A stretch of 51,155 bases of DNA, from contig SLKG01000084.1 in assembly GCA_007134735.1 (NCBI GenBank), positions 1 to 51,155 on the forward strand. The letters run 5' to 3'. The notes below the pieces were generated by a model that saw only the letters and a list, made by a program, of their open reading frames with translations, was not told where the DNA came from and searched no databases. Positions 32,386 through 40,829 of this stretch are shown in pieces. The DNA is from Kiritimatiellia bacterium. Lineage in GTDB: Bacteria > Verrucomicrobiota > Kiritimatiellia > SLAD01. A program made the position numbers and the translations under genes. Positions within the stretch are counted from its first letter, which is position 1; each line of letters starts with the position of its first letter.

Positions 32386-32939
32386 GGGACATCCTCCTTC
32401 TGTAAAAGCGTAATGTAGGCAATGTACGGCAGCTCCCGGTAGTAGCTGTCATAATCAAGACCGTACCCGATCACAAACCGGTCATCCACGGTAAACCCCA
32501 GATAGTCGGCATCGAACGGAACAATGCGGCGGCTGGGTTTATCCAGCATGACACAGGTCTTTACCGAGCGCGCCCCCTTCTCCCGGATGTGCTCGCAGGC
32601 ATAGGTCAGCGTCCGACCGGTATCCAGAATATCGTCCACCAACACCACGTCCGCCCCGGTCACGTCCACCGAGATATCCTTCGTGATTCGAACCGTGCCG
32701 GAGGATTCCGTGCCCGACCCGTAGCTTTCGAGGGTCATGAAATCGATACGGGGATGAATATCGTGCTCGTAGAGATCGCGCACCAGGTCGGCCAGAAACA
32801 TGAAACTCCCCCGGAGAATACCGATCATGACAAAATTCTCGCTTCGGCAATCCCCGGCCATCTGCAATACCAGCTCGTCCACCCGTTTCCGTATCTGGAC
32901 TTTGCTGAAAAGGATCTCTTCTACTCGATGTGGCTCCAT
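32382..32939 (-). CDS. hpt: Hypoxanthine phosphoribosyltransferase
   Basis: A 185-residue purine salvage enzyme, adding phosphoribose to hypoxanthine or guanine. The PRPP motif VVLVDDILDTGRTLTYA is perfect, FVMIGILRGSFMFLADLVRD is the usual upstream loop, and DYLGFTVDDRFVIGYGLDYD is the C-terminal purine contact. First gene of the overlapping set hpt, PIG-L, nagB; such a combination with amino-sugar genes is unusual. Confidence 0.95.
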   Translation of the reverse strand: MEPHRVEEILFSKVQIRKRVDELVLQMAGDCRSENFVMIGILRGSFMFLADLVRDLYEHDIHPRIDFMTLESYGSGTESSGTVRITKDISVDVTGADVVLVDDILDTGRTLTYACEHIREKGARSVKTCVMLDKPSRRIVPFDADYLGFTVDDRFVIGYGLDYDSYYRELPYIAYITLLQKEDVP

Positions 32940-33062
32940 ATATCCGGTCCTTGTTCGATCGGCCCGATTCGAACGGCCGGAAATAACCAGGTCGGCTATT
33001 TACTTTCGTCCGAATACAGGGCATTGTATACCCGATTGAGCGTCCATGGAAAGGATGTAATT

Positions 33063-33596
33063 ATGCTTATGCCCTCTCGCACAACTAGCCGGATTTTATG
33101 GGGCGCGTTACTGGTTTCCTCGATGGCGTTTTCTGGCTGCCGTTTGCAGTCCGGGGATTCGGTCGTGCGGCGCGTCGGAATGAATGTCAGCGGGGTATAT
33201 GCCGGCCCGAATGGGCGGTCCCTGGTTGCCCGGAACAGCGGGAACTCCATTCAGACCATGAACGTGATTCAAAACGGGGACCGCCTGGAAGGCGTCGATA
33301 ATAACGGCATGGTCTTCCGCGGGCGCATAGGAAGCGTTTCGGGAGATCCCCAAACACGCGCCTCCGCCACTTTCAATCTAAAGGGACAAACCACAACCGG
33401 CGTGGAGGGTGTCATGTCGGGCACGTTTGTTGTGGAGGGAACCACCTCGACCATGAGCGGAACCTGGGCGGAACCCAACCAGTATTCGACCTTCAGAGGA
33501 ACCGCCGCCGTCGACCCGCCACCCGATCCCGACCCGGATCCCGATCCAACGCCTGATCCGAACAACAACAACAACGACAACAACGGGAACGGCTGA
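33063..33596 (+). CDS. Small lipoprotein with Asp-Pro and Asn-rich tail
   Basis: A 177-residue exported protein I do not recognise. The signal ends in a lipobox (LVSSMAFSGC), so it is lipidated at that cysteine. The middle (VSGVYAGPNGRSL to GTFVVEGTTSTMSGTW) is beta-rich, resembling small META/lipocalin-like stress lipoproteins but too diverged to name. The tail is DPPPDPDPDPDPTPDP then NNNNNDNNGNG. GGAAAGGA sits 7 nt before ATG 33063, which fixes the start; the longer upstream frame is antisense to hpt. The stop codon lies in a terminator loop. Confidence 0.8.
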   Translation: MLMPSRTTSRILWGALLVSSMAFSGCRLQSGDSVVRRVGMNVSGVYAGPNGRSLVARNSGNSIQTMNVIQNGDRLEGVDNNGMVFRGRIGSVSGDPQTRASATFNLKGQTTTGVEGVMSGTFVVEGTTSTMSGTWAEPNQYSTFRGTAAVDPPPDPDPDPDPTPDPNNNNNDNNGNG

Positions 33597-33621
33597 GGTT
33601 CCCGTTCCGTGAACCGTTTTT
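33582..33621. terminator. Terminator overlapping the lipoprotein stop
   Basis: AACGGGAAC (33582-33590) pairs with GTTCCCGTT (33598-33606), with the TGA stop in the 7-nt loop, and a T-run follows at 33616-33621. It lies between convergent genes and could act for the plus gene. Confidence 0.6.
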
Positions 33622-34291
33622 AATCCATCGGCGGGAGGATGCCCTCCTCCACCAGTTGACGGTCCATTTCTTCGGTCAGGGGAATCGGCAGGGGTGGAAG
33701 TCCCTGGCGGATCACTTCCATTTGATATTCCCGGAGATGCCGCTGTAATTCCTCCCCTGTATATACAGGTTCGGGCGGTTCGCGGACACGTCGTTCCGAC
33801 TGCAGCGCACGCTGACGACGGCGCTCCTCGTACGTGGCTCTTCGTTCACGCACTTCCCGCAACCGGGCATCCTGGTCCTGGGGTTGTACCAGTTCCACCT
33901 CTCCGGCCTTGAGCTTCACCACGGCCATCTCCGTTCCCATTCGAAGAACGGCCTCTTCCTCTTCATAATTCGCGGTGACCAGCTCCAATCCATCCCGGGT
34001 TTCCCCCACACTCAGAAAAAAGCTGTCCTTCTTTTGATCGTCGACAATACCCACCCGGATACTGCCGTCTTCCATCTCCAGGAGCGCGGATATGCGAATG
34101 TGGCGGGTAAAGGATTCATGGGCCGGGACCGCCCGCACCGGTGGATCTCGGGGCTCGGGTGGCGGGTCGCCAAACGGTTTCCGGTCAAGAATAACACGAT
34201 AATGATCGAACGGGGGCACCGCCGCGCCGGCAACCGTGAAACCGCCTGCGGCTATCACGCATAACAGGATTATGCCCATCGTCGTTTTCAT
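33620..34291 (-). CDS. Secreted protein of unknown function
   Basis: A 223-residue protein with a signal peptide (MGIILLCVIAAGGFTVAGA) followed by FDHYRVILDRKPFGDPPPEP, a start similar to periplasmic parts of secretion or pilus-assembly proteins. Then a predicted beta domain and a charged coiled coil (REVRERRATYEERRRQRALQ). I cannot name a family. ATG 34291 is preferred because it places the signal at the N-terminus. It follows the zinc-ribbon gene, 78 bp downstream. Confidence 0.65.
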   Translation of the reverse strand: MKTTMGIILLCVIAAGGFTVAGAAVPPFDHYRVILDRKPFGDPPPEPRDPPVRAVPAHESFTRHIRISALLEMEDGSIRVGIVDDQKKDSFFLSVGETRDGLELVTANYEEEEAVLRMGTEMAVVKLKAGEVELVQPQDQDARLREVRERRATYEERRRQRALQSERRVREPPEPVYTGEELQRHLREYQMEVIRQGLPPLPIPLTEEMDRQLVEEGILPPMD

Positions 34292-34368
34292 AGTATGTCC
34301 GAACGAATACCTCTCCGCGCCCGACATCAGCATAATCCATCCGTACGGACGCATCAAGATCCCGGGCC

Positions 34369-34833
34369 TTATGAATGCGGGTCATTCGGCGGGGAGGCGG
34401 ACTCCGAAACGGCATCCTGCAACAGGGCGCCCATGCGATCCAGGGCCGACTGGATCGCGGCGATTTCGTTACCCAGCTTTTCAAAACGAACCAGGTTGTC
34501 CGAACGCAAACGCTCCAAGTAAGCCCGCCGATTGCGCATCTCATCCAACGCATTCATCAATTGGGTCACCCGTTCCCGGGAGGATACCAGGTCCTCATCC
34601 AGATGCTTGTATTCCCCGCCGGCCGCATGACCCGCATCCCCCGCCTCGACCCGTTCGACTTCGCCGGCGCTCCCGGAAGCCGGCACTTGAATCCGTTCGT
34701 CGCAATCCGGACAGGTGATCATTAATCCGGCGCCGCGCCGGTCTATCACCAGTCCCTTTGCGCAATACGGACATTCAAATATAATATCCCCGGCTCGGGG
34801 ATCCGACGATTCGTGCGCATCCTGCATCACCAT
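34369..34833 (-). CDS. Zinc-ribbon and coiled-coil protein
   Basis: A 154-residue cytoplasmic protein. A two-pair zinc ribbon (FECPYCAKG and ITCPDCDERIQVP) near the N-terminus is followed by a helical coiled coil (LDEDLVSSRERVTQLMNALD, then NRRAYLERLRSD). Such MJ0042-like ribbons are common in PVC and myxobacterial proteins of unknown role. No catalytic motif is seen. Co-oriented with the secreted gene after it. Confidence 0.75.
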   Translation of the reverse strand: MVMQDAHESSDPRAGDIIFECPYCAKGLVIDRRGAGLMITCPDCDERIQVPASGSAGEVERVEAGDAGHAAGGEYKHLDEDLVSSRERVTQLMNALDEMRNRRAYLERLRSDNLVRFEKLGNEIAAIQSALDRMGALLQDAVSESASPPNDPHS

Positions 34834-35102
34834 GGCTCACTCCAATACATGTGCCCCTCTTACCATACATCAGAACCGGCAAAAGCAAGAAATCCAATAT
34901 CACTTTAGGTCAACCGCCCCTCGTGCGTCGAGTCATTTCCGGCCCGCCGGAAGTCTCTTTCCTGCTGGACTTTCCGTCAGCTTCCGCGTAAAAATATCCC
35001 GCAACAAAGTATGTCGGGGCGGGGGCCCGATACCGATACCCCGGTATCACGCGGCCATGGCTCGGCAGCCCGGTCGCATCAATAAACCGAACGGTTACGA
35101 AC

Positions 35103-35456
35103 ATGGCAACACCGGTTCTGGACATCTATACGGAAAATAAGGAAGGCGTGACCATCATTACACTGGATGGACCGGTGGATTCGGCTACGTTTGACCAGTA
35201 TAAGCAAACGCTTGATCCCTTGTGCAAGGCACCGAGAATCAAGGTTGTTCTCGATTGCACCAAGCTGACCTACATCAACAGCAAGGGAATCGGGTTGCTG
35301 GCATCATATCATCGCAATTCCCTGATCAATTTCGGTTCGATTCATCTGTGCGGTCTGAACAAGAAGATCGTAAAAACGATGGATTTGCTCGGATTGGGTA
35401 AACGTCTGAAAATCTTCGATAGCAGTGACGAGGCCCTGGCCGCCATGCCGAAGTAA
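35103..35456 (+). CDS. STAS-domain anti-sigma factor antagonist
   Basis: A 117-residue single STAS protein like SpoIIAA/RsbV. ITLDGPVDSATFDQYKQTLD is the early strand-helix, and KLTYINSKGIGLLASYH carries the serine normally phosphorylated by an anti-sigma kinase. Its partners are not in the window. It should sit in a partner-switching pathway controlling a sigma factor or a signalling enzyme. No strong ribosome site precedes the ATG. Confidence 0.92.
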   Translation: MATPVLDIYTENKEGVTIITLDGPVDSATFDQYKQTLDPLCKAPRIKVVLDCTKLTYINSKGIGLLASYHRNSLINFGSIHLCGLNKKIVKTMDLLGLGKRLKIFDSSDEALAAMPK

Positions 35457-35497
35457 TCCCCCCCTCCCCGCTCCGGAAAGGCGTATCGTCTTTCCCG

Positions 35498-36520
35498 TTA
35501 CGCTTCTTCGGCGCGCTCAAACGGTGTCACCACGCGCGCTTCGGGAAATTCGTCTCGAACCGCGGCCTCGTGCTTTGCTTCAAACAGAAGTTTTACATTG
35601 GGACCCGCATCCATGGTGGCATAGATCGCGGCGCCGGCACCCCGTAATGCCCATATCCGTTGAAGGGTTTCCACCGTTTCAGGCAACCAGTACAGTACCG
35701 GAGGACGGGCTCCGAGCATGGTGGCGTGCATGGCCAAGGCATTCGATTCCGATACCCGGCCCAGGCGTTCGAAATCCTGATCCGATATCGCGGCCCGAAT
35801 GTCCCGGAGATCCGCCGCCGCCTGAACCGGCCATGCGGTATAGAGCGTTGACGTTCTCTTGGTTTGCCGCATGGCCGGCCGGGAACCGACCGGTTTTTCC
35901 CGGTCGGAAAGGGTCAACAGGGCAATTCGAAATTCCGGCCAATGCACGTTTAAAGGCTCGGCATGACTGTCCATCCCGTCGGTCCGTGTTCCCGCATGCC
36001 ACTCCACGAATCCGTCAAAAACCGAACGGCACGCACTGCCGCTTCCGAGCCGGGCCAGTATGGACAGCGAAACGCCGTCAAGCGCCCAGCCGAATAGTTG
36101 ATCAAGCGCCAGGATCAGCGCGGCGAAACCCGACGCGGAGGAGGCCAGTCCCGCCGCTACCGGAATGTCGCCGCGGGTTCGAACCTCGAATCCCGCCGAT
36201 GATTCGGGCCTGAATAAATCGAGATAGGACGAGGTTCGCCGCGCAAATTCCGAATCGGGCGCCAATTCGCGGTCATGCAGATACAACCGGTCGACATCCC
36301 CGCGCAAACAAATCTCGGTGGTGGTTCCCAGGCCGTCCAACGAAACCGAGAGGCTGGACGTCATCGGTAAATTCAATTCCTCGTCCCGCTTGCCCCAGTA
36401 CTTGCACAGCGCAATGTTGGCCGGCGCAAACGCGCGGCCCGCCCCGGACGAGACCACCGGCCGGCTGGCCAGTATGGCCTTCACTACTTCTTGTTTAGTC
36501 AATGCGCAACCCCGCTTCAT
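35498..36520 (-). CDS. mvaD: Diphosphomevalonate decarboxylase
   Basis: The last enzyme of the classic mevalonate route, making IPP with loss of CO2 and phosphate. 340 residues, GHMP fold: APANIALCKYWGKRDEELNL is the family signature, SSLSVSLDGLGTTT follows, and the ATP loop is IPVAAGLASSASGFAALILA with SGSACRSVFDGFVEW after it. ATG 36520 lies 26 bp inside the preceding kinase gene; TTG 36505-36503 (TKQEVVKA) is another possibility. It ends the operon; the STAS gene is convergent. Confidence 0.94.
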   Translation of the reverse strand: MKRGCALTKQEVVKAILASRPVVSSGAGRAFAPANIALCKYWGKRDEELNLPMTSSLSVSLDGLGTTTEICLRGDVDRLYLHDRELAPDSEFARRTSSYLDLFRPESSAGFEVRTRGDIPVAAGLASSASGFAALILALDQLFGWALDGVSLSILARLGSGSACRSVFDGFVEWHAGTRTDGMDSHAEPLNVHWPEFRIALLTLSDREKPVGSRPAMRQTKRTSTLYTAWPVQAAADLRDIRAAISDQDFERLGRVSESNALAMHATMLGARPPVLYWLPETVETLQRIWALRGAGAAIYATMDAGPNVKLLFEAKHEAAVRDEFPEARVVTPFERAEEA

Positions 36521-37418
36521 TCATGTTCGTGTTCATTGTTTGATACGGATAATCGGGATTGGTGAACCGGCCCAACCCTACCACGCAGTCCCCCAAACCG
36601 GCGCCGGAGATCTTGGCCCCCTGTATGCCGGGTTGCTCCCGAAGCGTGTACACCATCCGGGAAAGGGTCCGGTCCGCAACCCCCAGCGCTTCCATGAACC
36701 CCTGTTGAATGTTCATCAAGCGCCCCATCGCCGCCCAGTCTTCGCGGCGGACGGCGTCCACCGCCTCGCGCGCGGCGGCATCAATCAGGTCGAACAAACC
36801 GTCAAACAGCGCCGGATGCCGGGCGCGTGAAGATTCCACCTGCTCAATAACCTGCACCGTCGGTTTCTTGTAACCCGAATACACCACGGTGATGGGATGT
36901 GTCCGCCTGAGTGGCTCAATCGTCACCGGCTCCATGCGATACGCCACCATGCCCCCAAAAGCGCTGGCGGCCACGTCGGCGCCCGAACCCCGTCCCTGTA
37001 CGGCCCGTACCACGGCCAGGCTCTTCTGAAACAAGGTGTCCGGGTCCGCGGGTTCCCCCATCCATGCGGATAGCACCGCTTGAGTCCCGAGGGTAACCGC
37101 GGCTGATGAACCGTATCCGACGTCATCCGAAAAATCGCTTTCGATATGAAGATCAAAACCAGACGGCAATCGGTCGCGGAAATGCGCCACACCGGTCAGC
37201 ACAAAGCGAAAAGGCGATACGATATGGATCCGCGAAACCTCCGTTTCGCATTCTCCCAGATCGGAGAATATACGAATCCGGGTATCCGTGCGCGGTTTCA
37301 GGATCACACGCATGGAATCGGTCACCGCGCACGCGAGAGCCTGCTTGCCGTGCAACACGGCGTGTTCTCCCATCAGCATCAGATTTCCCGGCACGGTGGC
37401 CCGTATGCTTGTGTTCAT
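36495..37418 (-). CDS. GHMP kinase, probable phosphomevalonate kinase
   Basis: A 307-residue GHMP kinase: VPGNLMLMGEHAVLHGKQAL at the start, ATP loop DVGYGSSAAVTLGTQAVL, then GRGSGADVAASAFGGMVAYR, and C-terminal KISGAGLGDCVVG. The SGADVAAS segment is like phosphomevalonate kinases, while GEHAVLHG is like mevalonate kinase. As the next gene upstream is the better mevalonate kinase and the operon otherwise lacks the second phosphorylation, phosphomevalonate kinase is the likely role. Its ATG overlaps the preceding stop as ATGA and AAGGGA lies upstream. Confidence 0.82.
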   Translation of the reverse strand: MNTSIRATVPGNLMLMGEHAVLHGKQALACAVTDSMRVILKPRTDTRIRIFSDLGECETEVSRIHIVSPFRFVLTGVAHFRDRLPSGFDLHIESDFSDDVGYGSSAAVTLGTQAVLSAWMGEPADPDTLFQKSLAVVRAVQGRGSGADVAASAFGGMVAYRMEPVTIEPLRRTHPITVVYSGYKKPTVQVIEQVESSRARHPALFDGLFDLIDAAAREAVDAVRREDWAAMGRLMNIQQGFMEALGVADRTLSRMVYTLREQPGIQGAKISGAGLGDCVVGLGRFTNPDYPYQTMNTNMNEAGLRID

Positions 37419-38449
37419 TCGTTTCCCTTGCTTGATCCGCCCTCGTCCAACACTTGCCAACCCCGGGGCTCCGGCTCCACACTCATCAAATCGTATTCAA
37501 AGCGGCGGCACAAGGCTTCAGGAGCCTCGTCGCATAACGCCCACACCATTCCGCCGGCCTCGCCGGAAATGGATCCCGCGCCGCAGATTTTGGCCGCCGC
37601 CCCCTCCCCTTCCAATTCGCGTATAAAGGATTGAACCCGGTGCGGCACCACCCCGATGCGACAGAGCAATCGATGATTTTCCCGGACCGCCCTTCTCATT
37701 CGCCCGGTATCCGCGTTCTTCATCGCTTCTTCCAATTCCAGGACAACCCGCTCAAATTCGTCCCACACGGAATGATCGTTCCATCGACGCGCCACGTCCA
37801 TCACACATTCCCCCGTCGTGGATTCGGGCGCGCCGGTATGGACTAGATATAGTTTCATCGGAACCGTTTCAACCGGGTCCGCGCGCCCTTCGCGGAACCG
37901 GACCAGGCCGCCGTGCACCGAAATGTACGGATCCACCCCGCTGGGCCGGCCGTGTTGAAGCTTCTCGATATCCCAGGCCCGATGAAACACATCATCCGCC
38001 GCGGCGTTCACACCGGCTTGACGCAAACACGCCCCCAGGACACTCACGATTACCGCGGCGGACGCCCCCATCCCGCAACCCATCGGCAAGTCGGAGCGCA
38101 ACGCGATCCGGCATCCGGAGGCACATGGCGATCCCCGTTCCTCCATCACACGCGCTACGGTGTAGTAGAGCAGTTCCACGGGATGATCGAGAACGCGGCG
38201 AATGGGCCGTTCTCCCTCCAGGAACTCGGCATAGTTCCGGTCGGCCTTCTGCCTGAAAGCGGGTAATTCCGCCATGGGAATACATGCATCGCGACGGAAC
38301 GGAGGGAAATCAACGTGCACGATCCCGTCTTCGCGCGGCGTCAGCGTTGTTTCTGCATACCGGTTGACCGCGGTCACAAGGGCGGGCCGGCCATGCACCA
38401 CGGCATGTTCGCCCGACAAAATCAATTTCCCCGGCGCGCGCGTTTTCAT
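37415..38449 (-). CDS. mvk: Mevalonate kinase
   Basis: A 344-residue GHMP kinase phosphorylating mevalonate at C5. APGKLILSGEHAVVHGRPAL is the classic N-terminal motif, DLPMGCGMGASAAVIVSVLG the ATP loop, GRPSGVDPYISVHGGLVRF carries the catalytic aspartate, and KICGAGSISGEAGGMVWAL is motif 3. ATG 38449 is the only start that puts the first motif near the N-terminus; longer frames upstream are unlike the family. A gap of 79 bp separates it from the IPP isomerase gene. Confidence 0.93.
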   Translation of the reverse strand: MKTRAPGKLILSGEHAVVHGRPALVTAVNRYAETTLTPREDGIVHVDFPPFRRDACIPMAELPAFRQKADRNYAEFLEGERPIRRVLDHPVELLYYTVARVMEERGSPCASGCRIALRSDLPMGCGMGASAAVIVSVLGACLRQAGVNAAADDVFHRAWDIEKLQHGRPSGVDPYISVHGGLVRFREGRADPVETVPMKLYLVHTGAPESTTGECVMDVARRWNDHSVWDEFERVVLELEEAMKNADTGRMRRAVRENHRLLCRIGVVPHRVQSFIRELEGEGAAAKICGAGSISGEAGGMVWALCDEAPEALCRRFEYDLMSVEPEPRGWQVLDEGGSSKGNE

Positions 38450-38528
38450 GTCATGCCGCTTCCCATCGTTTCCATGCCTGCATGCGTCATCGTTCCTCAT
38501 GCCGTTTTCGCCCCTCCCACGCACGGAA

Positions 38529-39596
38529 TCAGGAAAGGATCAGCGATGTATTTCCGGCCAGGGCCGCCGCGTCCTGGACGCCCAGCAGAAACATGGCCGT
38601 GCAAAACTCGCGCTCCAGCCGACGGATTACCCGTTCGACGGATTCGGGAGACTCCATCGCGGGTTTCAGAAACGGCGACGCAATCCCGCACAACGATGCG
38701 CCCAGGATCATGGCCTTGACCATATCCAGGCCGGTCCGTATCCCGCCCGAAGCGATCAGGGTGACTCGATCCCGGTATGGGCCCAGTCGCTGAAGCGCCA
38801 GCGGGGTGGGAATGCCCCAGTCCTGAAAAACGATGCCCAGGGACTCCTCCGCGGCCTCGTCCGGCGGCGCGGATCGCGTGGTGTCACGGGGCGCCGGACG
38901 ACTGCGGTGATGCTCTATGCGGCTCCAGGACGTTCCTCCCGTGCCGGCAACGTCCACATAACGTACACCCGCCCGAATCAGCAACTCGACATCCGGAACC
39001 GAAAGGCCGGCCCCGACCTCCTTCACCACCACCGGACAATCCAGGGCGCCCGCCATGTCGGCCATACGATCGGCCAGACCTGAAAACCGGGTGTTCCCCT
39101 CGGGCTGAACCGCCTCCTGAAGCGGATTCAAATGCAGGTAGAGCGCATCCGCGCCCACGGTCTTGACCGCTTCCCGGCATTCCCGGATACCGAAACCGTA
39201 ATTCAGTTGAATCGCGCCGAGATTGGCAAACAGAAGGGCATGGGGAGCATATGGGCGAATTTCAAAACTGGCGCGGGCCGATGCGTTGTCAAACATCACC
39301 CGTTGCGACCCGACGCCCATGGCCACGCCCGTCTTCTCCGCCGCCTGCGCGAGGTTGCGGTTGATGGTGCGAACCAATTCGTGGTCGCCGCCCGTCATGG
39401 ATGAAATTAACAGGGGAAAGGATAGCTTCCGCCCCATGAACTCAACGGAGGGATCCACTTCCTCCAGCGAAACTTCGGGCAGCGCACGATGGCACAGGCG
39501 GATGCCGTCAAAGAAATGCTTATTTCGATCCACATCCCGATCACATTCAATGATGCGGATATGTTCGATTTTCCGGTCGTTGACGGAATCGCTCAT
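38529..39596 (-). CDS. fni: Type 2 (FMN) isopentenyl-diphosphate isomerase
   Basis: Interconverts IPP and DMAPP using reduced FMN and NADPH. 355 residues, TIM barrel: RKIEHIRIIECDRDVD, FPLLISSMTGGDHELVRTIN (FMN contacts), HLNPLQEAVQPEGNTRFSGL (catalytic Gln/Asn), VVVKEVGAGLSV, DVAGTGGTSWSRIE and LIASGGIRTGLDMVKAMILG. Known family length and order. Start ATG 39596 overlaps the HMG-CoA reductase stop as ATGA. Confidence 0.95.
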   Translation of the reverse strand: MSDSVNDRKIEHIRIIECDRDVDRNKHFFDGIRLCHRALPEVSLEEVDPSVEFMGRKLSFPLLISSMTGGDHELVRTINRNLAQAAEKTGVAMGVGSQRVMFDNASARASFEIRPYAPHALLFANLGAIQLNYGFGIRECREAVKTVGADALYLHLNPLQEAVQPEGNTRFSGLADRMADMAGALDCPVVVKEVGAGLSVPDVELLIRAGVRYVDVAGTGGTSWSRIEHHRSRPAPRDTTRSAPPDEAAEESLGIVFQDWGIPTPLALQRLGPYRDRVTLIASGGIRTGLDMVKAMILGASLCGIASPFLKPAMESPESVERVIRRLEREFCTAMFLLGVQDAAALAGNTSLILS

Positions 39597-40630
39597 GCAC
39601 GCTCCATTTTCATATGCGTTTGCATCAGCTCGCCGGGACGGGTCTGCGCGGCCAGCAACGAGAGTTCCCCGCACCACACCGCGGCGGCGGCCACGGCGGC
39701 CAACCGCCGGGCATTTGCTCCCGGGGCCCGTTCCTCAAGACAACCCAGCTGTTCCAAATTCTCCCGGACAAATGGAAGATCCTTTCCACTGCCTACCGTC
39801 CCCACAATGATGTTGGGCAGCGTCACGGAGAAATACAGGTCGTCGCCACGGCGTTCCGCATGAGTGATGCCTTGCGATCCTTCAACGATATTCGCGGCAT
39901 CCTGTCCCGTCGCCAGGTACAATGCCAGCAGCATATTGGCAAAATGCGCATTTGCCGCACGCACCCCCCCCGCCAGAATGCCGCCCAACAGGTTCTTGCG
40001 GGTGTTTAAATCAACCAATCGGTCGGGCGGGGTTTTGAGATGCCGCCGGCATATCTTTTCGGGAATCACCGCTTCGGCAATCACATACTTGCCGCGGCCC
40101 AGGATTCCGTTCACGGCCGAAACCTTCTTGTCCGTGCAGTAGTTGCCCGATACGGAAACATAGGAGAGCCGGGGATATTCGCGGACGATCCAATTCATCA
40201 GTTGATCCGCGGCCGCCGTCACCATGTTGTGACCGGCCGCATCACCCGTTTCCATTTCGAAGCGGATATAGAACAGGTTGCCGACCCATTGCACATGCAT
40301 ATCCACGAGCCGGGCATAACGGCTGGTGGACCGAACCACGCCTTCGAGTTCATCCCGGCGCCCGCGCAACCGGTTCCAGACATCACGCGTAGTCTGCGCA
40401 TCCGGGCCCTCAAAGACAACCGAGCGGGTCATCCGGTCATCCATAACCGTGGTTTGAACCCCCCCGGACAGGACCGATACCCGCGCCCCCCGGTTCACGG
40501 ACGGCCATAAGGGAGTCTCCAATGTGGCCAGGGGCACCCGGATCTCGCCTTCCACTTCACCCAGCAAACGGACCGGCCCGATCGACCGCATGGGAATCTG
40601 CGCATAACGAAGATCTTCATCCGTGCTCAT
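39593..40630 (-). CDS. hmgA: Hydroxymethylglutaryl-CoA reductase
   Basis: Makes mevalonate from HMG-CoA. 345 residues. ATLETPLWPSVNRGARV contains the catalytic glutamate region, METGDAAGHNMVTAAADQL is the dinucleotide/HMG-CoA site, VSGNYCTDKKVSAVNG carries the catalytic lysine, and VEGSQGITHAE the next conserved block. GTVGSGKDLP stands where most have GTVGGGT. The short length resembles the compact bacterial and archaeal forms. ATG 40630 or the upstream 40645. First gene of a five-gene mevalonate operon; HMG-CoA synthase is not in the window. Confidence 0.92.
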   Translation of the reverse strand: MSTDEDLRYAQIPMRSIGPVRLLGEVEGEIRVPLATLETPLWPSVNRGARVSVLSGGVQTTVMDDRMTRSVVFEGPDAQTTRDVWNRLRGRRDELEGVVRSTSRYARLVDMHVQWVGNLFYIRFEMETGDAAGHNMVTAAADQLMNWIVREYPRLSYVSVSGNYCTDKKVSAVNGILGRGKYVIAEAVIPEKICRRHLKTPPDRLVDLNTRKNLLGGILAGGVRAANAHFANMLLALYLATGQDAANIVEGSQGITHAERRGDDLYFSVTLPNIIVGTVGSGKDLPFVRENLEQLGCLEERAPGANARRLAAVAAAAVWCGELSLLAAQTRPGELMQTHMKMERA

Positions 40631-40770
40631 GGCCACTAAAATCAATCATGGCGAAGTTTGTGGCAAGTACATTTATTCCCGCAACCCGTCCGCCCCCCCC
40701 TGGGGGGACGCCACCTGGTAACGGTTCGCCGCTCATCCGAAGACCATCGGTAATGGGGGACCTTATGCAA

Positions 40771-40801
40771 CGCGCCGGAAGCCCTGCGGACTTCCGGCGC
40801 G
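40771..40801. repeat. GC hairpin
   Basis: CGCGCCGGAAG (40771-40781) pairs with CTTCCGGCGCG (40791-40801), an 11-bp perfect stem with a 9-nt loop. There is no T-run on either side, so terminator function is uncertain. It lies just past the stop of the 255-residue coiled-coil protein on the minus strand. Confidence 0.6.
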
Positions 40802-40829
40802 CGTGTGGAGTACAATCAGCCGGTATACG

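Noticed and set aside
40771-40801. Rho-independent terminator
   Set aside because: The stem is strong but no T-run follows on either strand, so it is listed only as a hairpin.
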